Of a stretch of 64,000 nt of DNA, positions 1 to 11,366 are shown piece after piece. The translations under genes and the position numbers were made by a program. The DNA is from Episyrphus balteatus (lineage: Eukaryota; Arthropoda; Insecta; Diptera; Syrphidae): assembly GCF_945859705.1 (NCBI RefSeq), contig NC_079136.1, positions 111,806,028 through 111,870,027 of the forward strand, given 5' to 3'. Position 1 is the first letter of the stretch. Every line of letters starts with the position of its first letter. The notes under the pieces are model-generated. The model made no database searches. It worked only from the letters and a program-made list of their open reading frames with translations, and was not told where the DNA came from.

Positions 1-6
1 TCTTAG

Positions 7-189
7 AGGGCGCTAAAGCAACCAAACCACCTCCGAGCTCAGATCCAAGTGTGTTTTTCAGCGCCCCTAACCCCTCAAGTCCGCACTTCGCAAATTATTG
101 CGAGCCAACCAAGCACCGGGAGCAGTGTTTCGCTGGATTTCCAGGACAACGAGGACGTCGATGTGGAGTTAACGCGCGCGGCAACTTAA
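7..189 (+). CDS. Last coding exon of an unrecognised gene (partial)
   Basis: Bases 1-6 (TCTTAG) look like the end of an intron acceptor. From base 7 an open frame of 60 codons runs to TAA at 187-189. It encodes RALKQPNHLRAQ at its start and DNEDVDVELTRAAT at the C-terminus. The stretch is far richer in G and C than its surroundings and uses GC-ending codons, as a fly exon would. In the same frame a TAG lies at 4-6, so translation in this frame can only begin after the AG. The product is Ser/Thr-rich with an acidic tail, suggesting a cytoplasmic tail, and I do not recognise it. A second frame stays open from about 3 to 374 but turns low-complexity after base 190, so I prefer the frame with the stop. 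It lies on the strand opposite to Nckx. Confidence 0.5.
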   Translation, partial: RALKQPNHLRAQIQVCFSAPLTPQVRTSQIIASQPSTGSSVSLDFQDNEDVDVELTRAAT

Positions 190-1020
190 TTTATTATAAT
201 TTAAGTCAAGGTAACTCGCTCCCAGCTTTTGTGTGTAGTGTTGTGATACAAAATTCAACCACAACACTACTACAACCTCTAAATCTAGGACATGTGGAAC
301 GACCGTTGTTGTTTATATACATTCTCCTCAGGTGTTTTGGGGGTTGTTCTACATCCACGAGTATAGTTTTCTAAAATACTATGTCTGAGTAGTTTGTGTG
401 AGTTTATCGTGTTGCGATGGTTTTGGTTGTGCAGAAGTCAGTCCTTGGAACAAATTTCTCTGATTAGCATAGGGGTGGTGGGTGGGGTATTGGTCGGTTG
501 GCTATGGTTGAGAGCTATAAAGCTGGGGTTAATATTTGTACGTGTTGCGATTTCATATGCGAACAAGCAGCAGGAGATGGAGAAACTTTATCGAAATAAT
601 TATTATCGATTACAACTGGTACTATAAGTTGGTGATTGAAACAAATAGTTTCGTGTTAATTGTAGGCATATACTTAAGAGTGCAACCTTTTGAGACGTTT
701 GGAAGTAATTAACGTGAGTTTGGCCGATTAAATCATTTGTGGGGGGTGATGGTAGGTGATTGGAGAAACCCATTGCAATGGAGTTATTCGTTGGTTTTCA
801 AATGTTTTGTGGGTAGTTGACTTTGGATTGTGGAACAACATTAATTATCAAATAAGAAATAGTTAATGAACATAATTTGACAATGTTATGGGCAGATCTT
901 ATTAAGTTAAGACTTGGAAAATTATTATTATTTGTCTTTTATGTGTAACCAAATGTAACAGTGGTTTCAAAGCGTATTGTTTAGTCTTATAAAGAAATAG
1001 TGCAATTTAAGGCTTCAAAG
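190..1020 (+). other. Probable 3' UTR of the plus-strand exon
   Basis: This follows the TAA at 187-189. It is GT/AT-rich, has no sustained coding frame and no repeat I could pair elsewhere in the window. A TATAAA variant poly(A) signal lies near 988-993. The only AATAAA nearby (1365-1370) is inside a repeat. Assignment as UTR is inference from position. Confidence 0.3.
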
Positions 1021-1129
1021 TAATTTTTTTTTTTTTTTTGTTATTTCAGAAATTGAAAATGATGAAACTTAAAAATACTTTCTATAAGAGGGCATCAAAA
1101 AAATTGTTATTCAAAGTATAGTAAAAAAT

Positions 1130-1400
1130 ATCCAAACTGTAACTCAATTGTCGTTATATCAAATTTGACGATTACACGACTTTTGTTAAATTGTGGGAGT
1201 GGCAGTGGACAAAAGATTTACTTTTTATTATGCCTAGTACTGTTCCTTATGATGGCTTAAAATTTTATATAAATCGGTTGGCTGGTTCGGGATTTATAGC
1301 TTAACACAAATTTATGCTGACCCACCGTACACTGTGGTGTATGCGCACTATTTTTTTCTAACGAAATAAAACATTTTCTGGATTTTGTTTTTGATTATTC
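1130..1400. repeat. Dispersed repeat, copy A
   Basis: It contains GTGGGAGTGGCAGT, then TTATGCCTAGTACTGTTC, GGTTCGGGATTTATAGCTT and CACTGTGGTGTATGCG. The same blocks in the same order occur at 5741-5985. It is an old transposon relic of unknown class. Confidence 0.5.
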
Positions 1401-1411
1401 ATCTGTATTAA

Positions 1412-2919
1412 TACAGTCAAATAAGGTGAAAAAAGGGGTAAACCTCGGAATGAATGCTAATAGAAATTTTTTTTCTGAATATCTTCGTTTTGGCATTCTA
1501 TAACATACCTCAAAAGTCTAGAAAAATCTCATGTCCGCAAGTCACGACCTTGAAAGGTCAAAGTGCGAAATGGAGATTTTCAAAATTAGCAATAATAGAC
1601 AATGGTATTATATATCTACACATATGATGCATGACTTCGAGGTATTTTGTAGTGCTGATGCCAAAAAATATAAAATCTAGACAATCTGACGTCTCTGAAA
1701 AAAGTTATACCTGATTTTCATCTGTCAATCCATATTATTATAAAAGTTGCGAACTTACTCCCGAAAAACTCTTAAAAGTTATGGTAGAGGAACTAAATTT
1801 TGTGTGAAGGTTTTCATATCCATTATTATTAGAAAAAATGGAATGAAAAAAAAAAGCATATCTATGAAAAATTGGTACTTTTGAGAAAAGGTGATATTTT
1901 GGGATACGCACTAAAAAACATCCTATTACAATCTTGAAATTAGTGCTAATTGGCTAATTTTGTTTCTATCTTTGTTTGGATATTCTATAACTTATGTCAA
2001 AAATCTAAAAAAATCTCATGTCCGCAAGTCCTAATTTTGCAGGTTAAACTAAGTTAGGTGCAGACTAAAAAAAATTAATAAGAAAAGTTTAAATTTGTGT
2101 ATATATATGTACATAAGCGACATGATTTAAAGGTATTTTTTAACACTTATTCCAACAAAACTCACAAAAAAGTCACCCTGACCATCCCTGAAAAGTAATG
2201 CACCTTATTCATGTTGATCTGACACAAATATCTGAAGTGTTGTTTTTCAATTTTTTTAAATCTGCGCCTTATCTACAAACTAAGAAAATAAAGACTTGCG
2301 GACATAAGATTTTTTTAGATTTTTAACATAAGTTATAGAATATCCAAACAAAGATAAGAACAAAAAAAAATAGCCTATTCGCACCAATTCTAAGATTGTA
2401 ATAGGATGTTTTTAGTTGTTTTTAGTGCATGTCCCAAAATTTCCCCTTTTATCAAAAAACACCAATTTTTCATAGGTATGAATGTGTTTTTCATTGCATT
2501 GTTTTGATTCTTAATGATAATGGATATGAAAACCTTCATGCAAAATTTGGTCCCTCTACCATAATTTTTAAGGGTTTTTTGGTAGTAAGTTTTGCAACTT
2601 TTATAATAATATGGATTGACAGATGAAAAACAGGTATAACTTTTTTCAGAGACGTCAGATTGTCTAGATTTTATATTTTTTGGCATCAGCACTAAAAAAT
2701 ACCTCGAAGTCATGCATCATATGTTTATATAATACCATTGTCTATTATTGCTAATTTTGAAAATCTCCATTTCGCACTTTGACCTTGAAAATCGTGACTT
2801 GCGGACATGAGATTTTTCTAGACTTTTGAGGTATGTTGTAGAATGCCAAAACGAAGATATTGAGCAAAAAAAATTTCTATTGGCATTCATTCCGAGGTGA
2901 AACCCTTATTTGACTGGAT
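1412..2919. mobile_element. 1.5-kb foldback (hairpin) element with CAGTCAAATAAGG ends
   Basis: The left arm (1412 to about 2030) is the reverse complement of the right arm (about 2290-2919), with an unpaired loop of roughly 260 bp. The ends read CAGTCAAATAAGG and CCTTATTTGACTG. Shared inner blocks include CCTCGGAATGAATGCTAATAG and TCTCATGTCCGCAAGTC, the latter occurring twice per arm. Arms are around 90% identical by eye. Short ORFs in it are by-products of the arms. No transposase is seen, so it is non-autonomous. A 243-bp relative lies at 46743-46985. Confidence 0.8.
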
Positions 2920-2984
2920 TATTATATCTACAGTTTAAATTATTTTAAATTATTTTGTTTTTTTTGTTATCAAACTAGCTGACC

Positions 2985-3310
2985 TGACAAATTGCTCTGT
3001 CCGAATTTCAATAATTTGAATAGACACATCATGTGGATTTACTATTTGACAAGTGTTCTGGACAGGTGGACCCCTTCTTATGGTTTCAAATGGGGACATA
3101 TAAAAAAAATTATTATTAAATAATGCTTGGCGATAGATCCTCTAAATATGTATGGATGTGAAGCTGCAAACTTTAGCGAACAGGTCTCTACGAAATATCA
3201 ACATTTTCGGGTCACTTTGGTGAACTTTATAGAAAAAACTAAGGCACAAATATAGACATGGTCCGAGGAGGCAATTCAAGTAAAAATAATGGATCACAAC
3301 CCATTTACAC
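2985..3310. repeat. Old dispersed repeat fragment
   Basis: It begins CTAGCTGACCTGACAAATTG, a string resembling the end of a repeat common in insect genomes (recalled, not checked). It continues with GGACCCCTTCTTATGG and GGGTCACTTTGGTGAACTTT. No ORF. Class not determined. Confidence 0.3.
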
Positions 3311-5590
3311 TCAGAGAAAACCTTCAGACAAAAAAGTAAGAACGTTCAGTTCATGAAATCTCAAGTAAACATTTCACTCTATTCTTTTACACAAATTACA
3401 TTTAGTTTTACCCACCCTTCACCTGATTTCCGATTATAGAAATTTCCTTTGCAGAATATTGCAATGTAGACAGAGAAATCTGTTTGTTGTAATAAAGCAA
3501 TAATTTTAACATGATCATCAGGATCACTAGTATTTATTTTTCAAATGGTCTTGTAGATTTCATAGAAGCATGTTGATTCATTAGCGGTCTTGTGTTTGTT
3601 TAAACATGGTTCGCAGTTTTAATTTAATAAAATATTCAATTTTTTAATGTTCATAATATTAAAGTTAAAATCATGTCCAAATATCTATTCTGGTTTGAAC
3701 GTTCGAAGAAAAACTACATGATATTTGGCGTATTTTTAATTTTCTCTGATTAAAAAACAGTAGACTAGCCGAAAAGTACATGGCGTAGCCATGTAGTAGA
3801 AAAAAAAATCGCACAAAGTAAATAGAGACGTAAATGGGATTTTGAATATTTCAAAATCATTTTAATTCAAATCTAAAACTAGTATATCACTATTGAAACA
3901 AATTAATAACAACAAACACAACTTACATAGTACTACATATCAAATTGTAAGTAAATCGATTTTTCTTTTATTTCAGAGTAGTTAATTTTTATTTTGATTT
4001 CATGAAAATATTTATTTTAATTATGTCAAGAGTCTATATAAATATATGTGGTGTAAGATAGTAAAATAAAAAAAGTGTTGGGGTTTTACTAAAAAAATAC
4101 CTAAGGAAATTATTGCAAACACGATTCTTAATCCAAACAAGCAAATCTTAATCCATATATGAATACACAAAAAAATACAATATATAAAATTAAAAAAAAA
4201 AAAAATAATAATAAACAACAACTTGAAGCCTTACTCGTTTTTAAGCCATTTGTGTGATTTTATTATGCCAAAAGCCATTTGCAGGCATGTGAGGTATTTT
4301 TAATAGCTGCTGTTGGTGATAAATTTAATTATAGTTTAAAAAAAAATAAATAAATAAAACAGAAAAAAATTACACATGAAAAGTAAATAAAGTGAATTGA
4401 AATTATTGACATCCATATAACGGTGATTTATTTTTATTTATTTATCGTGCACCTCCATCATATGTATTCTATATGTCCTCCTTTTTCTGTATCTCTATAC
4501 ACTCTCATTTGCATAAAAAAAATAAAAAAAACTTTTTAATAAATTCTATAATTTTGTTTGATTTACGACACTTAATTTCAGATCTTCCTACTTTCGTTTT
4601 GAAATTTTCCAAATTTATATATTTTGAATATGAAGATTGAAGATGAAAAAATAATCAATCTCTATGTTTTCTCTTGAAGGTGTATGAAATTCAATACATG
4701 CACAAGTATCTGTGTGTCATTAAGGATAAATTGAAAATAATAAAGTTATCGATGGTTGGCGGTGTGCGATAAGTGTATACTCAACTCATGTACGTTTTAA
4801 CCGTGTAAACATCCATAAAAATGCAAATTTCCAATTGCCATAATAATAATAAAATTCTATAGACAGTATAATATTTCATAATTCAAGTGTAGGTACCTAT
4901 ATGAGTTTGAATGAATTTACAAGCATTGTTTTTTTTTTCAATTCCATTCAAATGATAAGGAAAATGTAATATGAAAAACATTGATTTTATCTTTATTTGA
5001 AGATCGAAGCTTTGGAATTAGACATTATTTTATGTTTTAATATGGGTTGGTTTTTGATGTTTTTTTGATAGAATCGAAATGCCTTTTGTTGAAGGGAAAT
5101 ACATAATATTTAAAATGGTCTTATTATAAAAGTTTTGGTTCATTATTTTGATGGTGTTTTAGAAGGAACGACAGTGATTACGGTTATATACGTGTGATGA
5201 GTTGATTTTATGTCTTGTTAAAAGTTTAATTATCTTAAAAAAATGTTTTTTAATGCATAGGCTTAAAGTAATTTTTATTTTTATTTTTTTTTTAATTTAT
5301 ATTTTTGTGAACTAAGTTTCGAGTATGTTTGTCCTCATCATCAAGCAAATATTAACAATTTTTGTTGAAATACACATATGGAAATGAGCGTCAAAGAATA
5401 AAAATAAAATGAAAATGACTTTAAGCCATAATACTCATAAAACATAAATTTTTAAAAAAACTTTGTTTTAAATATAAGAAAAATTACTAAAATTATAAAA
5501 AAAAGGTATTATTATTTTTTTTTTTTAATTTTGATCTATTCTTATGTTTCTATAAGATTTATAATCTAATAACATTTAGAATTTTGTCTC
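3311..5590. other. AT-rich intron sequence, nothing recognised
   Basis: Homopolymer-rich sequence with many short A and T runs. No reading frame with protein character, no RNA gene and no repeat I could pair within the window. Confidence 0.5.
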
Positions 5591-5740
5591 TTTAAATAAC
5601 CTAGCGGCAACGGATTTTCATAATTTTTGTTGGTTTTGCAACAATAAAATTTTTGTATCCACCTCTTAATAAGTAAAAAGATTTATGCGTATCACGAAGA
5701 AATCTTTGATCATAGGGTGACACAGGTAGTTATATGTTTT

Positions 5741-5985
5741 TTTTAGAAAATATCCAATCTATAACTTTTGATGAACGTGGGTGTGGCTTTTCACGAAAAG
5801 TGGGCGTGGCAGTAGAAGAACTTTTATTTGTAATTATACCTATTCCTGTTCTACATGATGTCTCACAATTTCATGCAATTTAGATTACTAGTTCGGATTT
5901 TATAGCTTCATACAATTTAATTATGAACATTTGTACACTATGGTGTATGCGTACTATTTTTTTTCTATACAAATAAAATACTTGA
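5741..5985. repeat. Dispersed repeat, copy B
   Basis: It matches 1130-1400: GTGGGCGTGGCAGTAG, TTATACCTATTCCTGTTC, TTCGGATTTTATAGCTT and CACTATGGTGTATGCG occur in the same order. It is diverged by indels, which argues for an old family. Confidence 0.5.
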
Positions 5986-6229
5986 TTTTTTAGGTACCTA
6001 CTTAAAATTTTTGCTGTGCGATTTTTTTTTTGAAGTTTAAAATATTCAAAATAATTGCAACTAACATTGCCCTCTACAGATTTAAATAATTTGGAATTTG
6101 CTTTTATCAGTGATCGTATTTTGATCGTTTTTTTTTTATTTTTGCTCACGAAAAATAACACTCAACTATTCAGTGACTCACTTTGATTTTTAATGTGTAG
6201 TAAGTCTGAAAAATTAAACCCAAATTCGT

Positions 6230-6415
6230 GCCGCGTAGTTAGGTGTTATATGTGTTTCTGTTGTTCTTTCTATTCTTTGTCTTTCTCTGTTGTATAAATG
6301 TCTTGTGCTGTATCAGCCAAATGAACTTATTTTCCGAAGCTGCAGTGTGTCTAGCCCGTAGATTTATCTTCGGATTAGATTAATATGTAATGTAATGTAA
6401 TGTAATGTAAACCTA
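6230..6415 (+). mobile_element. Possible LINE 3' end with pentanucleotide tail
   Basis: A moderately GC-rich tract (CCGAAGCTGCAGTGTGTC, then GTAGATTTATCTTCGG) ends in five TGTAA/ATGTA units at about 6386-6412. Several LINE clades end in short tandem repeats rather than poly(A). No coding part is attached, so this is a tentative reading. Confidence 0.3.
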
Positions 6416-7370
6416 AATTCTCCTCCTATCTGGTACAAAAATCAAAATCACAAAAATCCAAAATTATTTCGTCCGGCAGTAGTACTTAAGCTGAAGTTGA
6501 TCACCATCTCAACAGTTTCAGTATCTTATGTTCAACAATTTTAAAGAATTAGCTTGTTTGTATGACAATACTTTTTTTACGTGATTTTGGATTTTTCTTA
6601 GAGAAACAGTACTTAATAAGTCAAAATCAATTTCATTAAATATTAAAATAAATTCAATCAAATATAATCTTACTATGCCAGTTTGAGTTGAAATTTTTTT
6701 TGGCTCGTTAGTTTTTTAACAATTAAACGTAATTTTGAGTCAGTACCAACAAATCTTAAACATATACAACCACTAGATTTAAGGTACTCAAATTAATTTT
6801 TTAATAACAAAAAAACCTTTAATATCTTTTTATTTTGTAAATGTTTAATAATTAAAAAGATATGTATCATTTAAACTCAGAAGCGTTTTTGAAGGTCCTC
6901 GCAAAAAAACCACATTTTTATTATTTTGGAAAAATTCTTCTCCACCCAAACTTTGTTTTTTTTTTTTGTATTTGTCATCATAAAAAATATTCAGTCCGAT
7001 ACTGCAAAAACTGTGTTTTTAAGACGATTTTATCAACATTTCATCCTAATTTAACCCGCATAAATTTTATACTGTTAAAATAGTAGAGATGCACGATTGT
7101 CCAATGTAATGAATGTTTGTGAAATTTTATTTTTTGGTTCTATAGCAAATACGCTATGCTAGTGAAGAGTGACATTTAGAACAGAAAAATCTATATTTGA
7201 TGGAAATGACATTCACTTTGAAAATTCTACATGCTGTATAAGTAAGAAACAAAAAATGTTTGAAAAAGAGTTTGGAAATCATGAAAAATAAATGAAAAAA
7301 AAAAACATAAATTAAAATAAAATTAAAAGAAAAAAAACTCAAAAACGAAGGCACAATAAAAACTTCCCAA
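6416..7370. other. Intron sequence downstream of Nckx exon 2
   Basis: AT-rich, no convincing frame on either strand. I looked on the minus strand for the Nckx intracellular loop and alpha-2 repeat and did not find them here. Confidence 0.4.
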
Positions 7371-7378
7371 CTACTTAC

Positions 7379-7992
7379 TGCAGGCATTAGTTGATCAGTG
7401 CTTCGAACGCGAGTCACCTTATTTTTCGTTATGACTTTCTTAACGCATCTCTCCACTTGTTGGTTCCATTTCATGAATCCCACGTAGCACATATATATGC
7501 TAAAGAGTATCAGCGCCTCCCACCAGTAAATTAAATTATCCCGAAAAAAATAAATCAAAATCAACAGACTTAAACTGTAGAATGAGCAATCGCGAAACAG
7601 CGGCCACCACGTCAGCGTAAGGATGGTTTTCGAGAACAGCGCACACATACCGATCACGAACAGGATATTGAATACGGCCGAGCCGACAATTGTACCGATA
7701 CCAACATCGTCGAACGACACGAATACACCAATAACGGATGTGAAAAGCTCGGGCGCGCTTCCGCCAGCGGCCATGAACGTAGCACCGGCTACATCATCGG
7801 TAATACCTAGTTTTTCGATGATCACATCCAAGGAAGGCACGAAAAACTCGTCGCACACAATCGCTAATGCGACAAACATATAAATAACACCAATTATATG
7901 ACATATAACAGCACCATTTTCTAACTGTTCCTTTGTAAATAGATCCGGGGGAAATAGAGGGGTTTTTGTGACTGTTATGTTAGGACCCGTTG
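7379..7992 (-). CDS. Nckx30C: K+-dependent Na+/Ca2+ exchanger, exon with alpha-1 repeat
   Basis: This exon encodes part of a plasma-membrane exchanger that extrudes Ca2+ with K+ in return for Na+. The acceptor is CATTTCAG (8000-7993) and the donor GTAAGTAG (7378-7371). It has 614 nt: two bases completing a codon from exon 1, then 204 codons ending in phase 0. The product starts TGPNITVTKTPLFPPDLFTK, followed by a membrane segment (GVIYMFVALAIVCDEFFVP). Next comes the alpha-1 ion-binding motif GGSAPELFTS with its Glu and Thr intact, then VGSAVFNILFVIG and further membrane segments. It ends with the basic loop start VTRVRSTDQLMPA. The sequence is typical of fly Nckx30C; the mammalian relatives are NCKX1 and NCKX2. 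The longer frame to 7154 reads into the intron and is not protein. The alpha-2 half is absent from this window. Confidence 0.93.
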
Positions 7993-8000
7993 CTGAAATG

Positions 8001-8630
8001 AAAAATAAGAAAAAAGAGAAAGAGATAAAAAAAGGAAATTAGTGGTTTTGTATTTTCTTTAAAGTATTTATGTATATTTTGCTTTGAAAAAATTAACAAA
8101 CAAAAAAATGATAACAGAAAATTAAATAACAACAAAGCTGAGGGGATAAGAAAGAGAGAATAGAGAGTGAGTGGAAAGTGCTGTTGAGAAAGAGAAGAAG
8201 TTGTGTGTTTTCCTGTTCTATTTCGCTAACTGAGAGATTTGGGTTAACCAATTTGATTCTTTCCTTTTTTTTGATTAGGTACTTTTTCATACTTCCTTGG
8301 CTTTAACAACTTATCTCAATACCTTAAAAAAAAAATCTACGGAATCATTGTCTAAAATGTTTAATACTTTTTCAACACACCCTTTTTCTATGTATGTTAT
8401 TAATAAGTTGAGCCAGATCTGTCCTGGGGCAATTTTGTTTTTAAACTCTAATACAAAAAATATCATTTTTCCCAAAATAACATCTTCTTACCAGTTTTGC
8501 TACCTATACACACTTTATTAAAAACAAATTTTTATAAGGAGTTTTTTTTTAATTAAATAATGTAAATAGCAAAATACGGTTTTCCTAAGTGGGTTCTTAC
8601 TTGTATTAAATCTTATTTATTGTCGCATTT
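8001..8630. other. Intron sequence, nothing recognised
   Basis: AT-rich; contains a purine-rich stretch at 8140-8200 on the plus strand. No coding or repeat signal that I can support. Confidence 0.4.
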
Positions 8631-8909
8631 TTGAGAAAAATGTATCTCTTATCAAGTGCTCCACAAGGCAGCCATATTGGACCACTTTTTTTTTTTTTTA
8701 GTATGAATGGTACTTCTATAAGAAAATTTCTTATTGTAAAATTTTTAAATAAACTAATGACTTCAAACATTTTAACGAATTTGCGAACATATGGACTGGA
8801 ACTTAGCAGAAAAAAATACAAAATGATGTCCAATTCCAGGAGCAGGAACCCGTATTTGTCTTTTTATTTTTCAGAAGAATACAAAGTCTTTAAGATACAG
8901 CAAGTTTAA
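8631..8909 (+). pseudogene. LINE reverse-transcriptase fragment (decayed)
   Basis: The frame contains SSAPQGSHIGPLFF, matching the conserved RT motif S-G-x-P-Q-G-S-x-x-G-P. It also has GLELSRKKYKMMSNSRSRNP, matching the downstream motif (G-L-x-L-N-x-x-K-C-K-x-M). In an intact LINE the YADD catalytic box lies between these. Here that part is deleted or replaced by a T-run and unrelated residues. The motif spelling resembles the intact LINE at 59249-61811, so both probably belong to the CR1/Jockey group. Non-functional. Confidence 0.65.
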
Positions 8910-8984
8910 CCAAACATAATGTTTAATGCAAGTTATCGAAGCTTAAATTTAAAAATGAGCGAAAACAGGTCTTTATACAAAATG

Positions 8985-9034
8985 TTGTGTATCAAGCAAT
9001 CAAATCACTCGGGCAATGTGATTGCTTGATACAA
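8985..9034. repeat. Short perfect-arm hairpin
   Basis: TGTATCAAGCAATCA and TGATTGCTTGATACA are reverse complements on either side of a short spacer. The stem is about 15-17 bp. It may be a tiny MITE remnant; function unknown. Confidence 0.5.
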
Positions 9035-9565
9035 AACTTGCGCATCTGAAATTTGGGGATTTCCTCTCGGACTTTAATGGACCTCTGAACATCATTTGCA
9101 ACAACTTTAAATATTATTTTCAAAGCTTTGATTTTAATTTATCAAAAAATATTGAAAAACAAAACTCTTGAATTGTTAATTATAATTGTTTAAACTTTAT
9201 ATGACATTAAAAAATCTATTTTTGTATAATAACTATTGTTACAGTTTATTTGAACAACTTATACAATAACAGTAATATTTATGAGATTTTTGTCTGCCTA
9301 GATACCTACTGTTAAACTTTTTTCAAATTGTGGGGAAATATACCTATTTAATTTAATTAAAATAAATATCATCACATTATTCAAGATTAAAAAAATCTAT
9401 TCTTGTAAAGTTTGGCAACTATAAGACAACAACAAATACCTTAGGATTTTGAACACATTTTCCAAATTTGAGTAATTTTTTAAAGATAAACAACATCTAA
9501 AATTAATAGCCTAAGTCTGCAATTGATAAATAAAACAGCGACAGACAAACAACGTAAAATCAATA
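9035..9565. other. Intron sequence, nothing recognised
   Basis: AT-rich, no frame, no paired repeat noted. Confidence 0.4.
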
Positions 9566-10306
9566 AATAGCCCGATCATCCTAGACGAAATTTCACTATA
9601 TATCAAAGTTAATTTAAGTACAAGATTTTTTGATGCAGTTAGGTTCCTTTGATGGAGTAGAATATGAAACCATAGTTTTACACCAAAATTTGATATGGCG
9701 TATCCCCGAAAATGACCTCTGAACCCTAGGAAGTTCGAAAAAGTGATTTCAGTCGAATTTAACAGAAATTTTATCAAAGTTAATGGAAGTACACGATTTT
9801 TTGATGCAGTTAGGTTCCTTTGATGGAGGAGAATATGAAATCACAGTTTTACACCAAAATTTGATATGGCGTATCCCCGAAAATGACCTCTGCAGGATAA
9901 AAGCTTTGCATACTTATTGGTGAAAACATTGCATACTTGAGAGATTAAAACATTGCATACTTACAAGAACCTCTTGAAACAGGTCTTATGAAAGCCTTCG
10001 ACTGAAATCACTTTTTTCGAACTTCCTAGGGTCAGAGGTCATTTTCGGGAACACGCCATATCAAATTTTGGTGTGAAACTGTGATTTCATATTCTCCTCC
10101 ATCAAAGGAACCTAACTGCATCAAAAAATCGTGAAATCACTTTTTCCGTACTACCTAGGGGTCAGGGGTCATTTTCGGGGATACGCCATATCATATTTTG
10201 GTGTAAAACTGTGGTTTTATATTCTCCTCCATCAAAGGAACCTAACTGCATCAAAAAATCTTGTACTTAAATTAACTTTGATAAAATGTCTAGATTGATC
10301 GGGCTA
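9566..10306. mobile_element. Foldback element made of four copies of a ~190-bp unit
   Basis: Two direct copies of a unit (9605-9770 and 9775-9895) are followed by two inverted copies (about 10000-10125 and 10135-10270). Unit landmarks are TTTTTTGATGCAGTTAGGTT, CCTTTGATGGAG, ACACCAAAATTTGATATGGC and GTATCCCCGAAAATGACCTC. The outer ends are AGCCCGATCATCCTAGA and TCTAGATTGATCGGGCT, so the whole folds on itself. The centre (about 9895-9990) carries three TTGCATACTT motifs. No ORF; non-autonomous. Confidence 0.75.
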
Positions 10307-11364
10307 AAAAACCACTTGCACAAAAATATTGTCAGAAGAGGTTCGTGTATAGCTTTCATACTTGCAGGGCAGCTGCTTGTGTAAAAATATTGTCGTTTGG
10401 TGGTTTTTCATTTGTAAGCAACAATAATTAATTTAGTTCATCTTTGAAACTAAAACGTTTTAATTTCAATCTATTTTTCCCCACAGTGTAAATTCCCATT
10501 TATTGAGTTTTTATTTACCAAGAAAATTTTCACAAGTAAATAAAAGGAGTTAACTGAACGAAACCATTTAAGCACTGATTGCATACCATAAGCTTTTTTA
10601 ACAATTTTTTTTAAATTTCCTGTTAATGAATAGGCAAATTTTTCATTCCAATTAAAAATATGTTAATACATTACATTTTTACACAAATAAACTTTGACTA
10701 GACACATTTAGTTTCCAAATAAAAACCATTTTAAATTTGGTAGTTTCAAAAAACATTAATTCAGCAGCAACACCAACCACTAGAAACACTATATAAACCT
10801 TGCCACCCTTCAACATTTAAACAACAAAAACAACAAGAACCAAAGGACCTACTACATAATGAGTGACAATTAAAATGCATAAAACAACCCGATGCTTGTG
10901 CTTCGTGTGCAACTAAATGCCTCCACTTAATATTGTGGAGCATACATTTGTAGGAAACGACTACAGCAGCGGTGGTAGAGGATGGCATGCAACGTGCAAT
11001 TGAAATTCAGGAACCAAACAAAGAGTGCGAGACTTCAGTAGTATACGCTGCTGTACAATCATGTAAAACTTTTTTTTTTATGTTTTTGATAATTAATTAA
11101 AAATCACGATGCACCTCCTAGTCCTCCTGCACATAATAATAATAATAATTACGTGCCAGTTGTTCATGATGGAACTGAAGCCTCTACTTGTCAGCTATAA
11201 ATCTATTTTTACATTAACAATTACATTGCCAAAAAGTTGAATTACTGTGTGACTCTATTGATTACCTCATCAAATTCTGAGTGAGAAAGGAGAGAACAAT
11301 AAAATATGCCAACTGGTATTTTGCCAGTGCCAGAACAATGTTATGTACGTTTTAACGCCTGGGC
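10307..11364. other. Intron sequence, possibly conserved non-coding part
   Basis: 10740-11060 has more balanced base composition than the neighbouring sequence and no repeat match in the window. It could be host unique sequence or a regulatory element, but no specific site can be supported. Confidence 0.25.
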
Positions 11365-11366
11365 CC

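Noticed and set aside
7154..7378. Extension of the Nckx exon frame beyond LMPA
   Set aside because: A GTAAGT donor lies exactly after LMPA, and the downstream translation is Phe/Leu/Ile-rich intron sequence.
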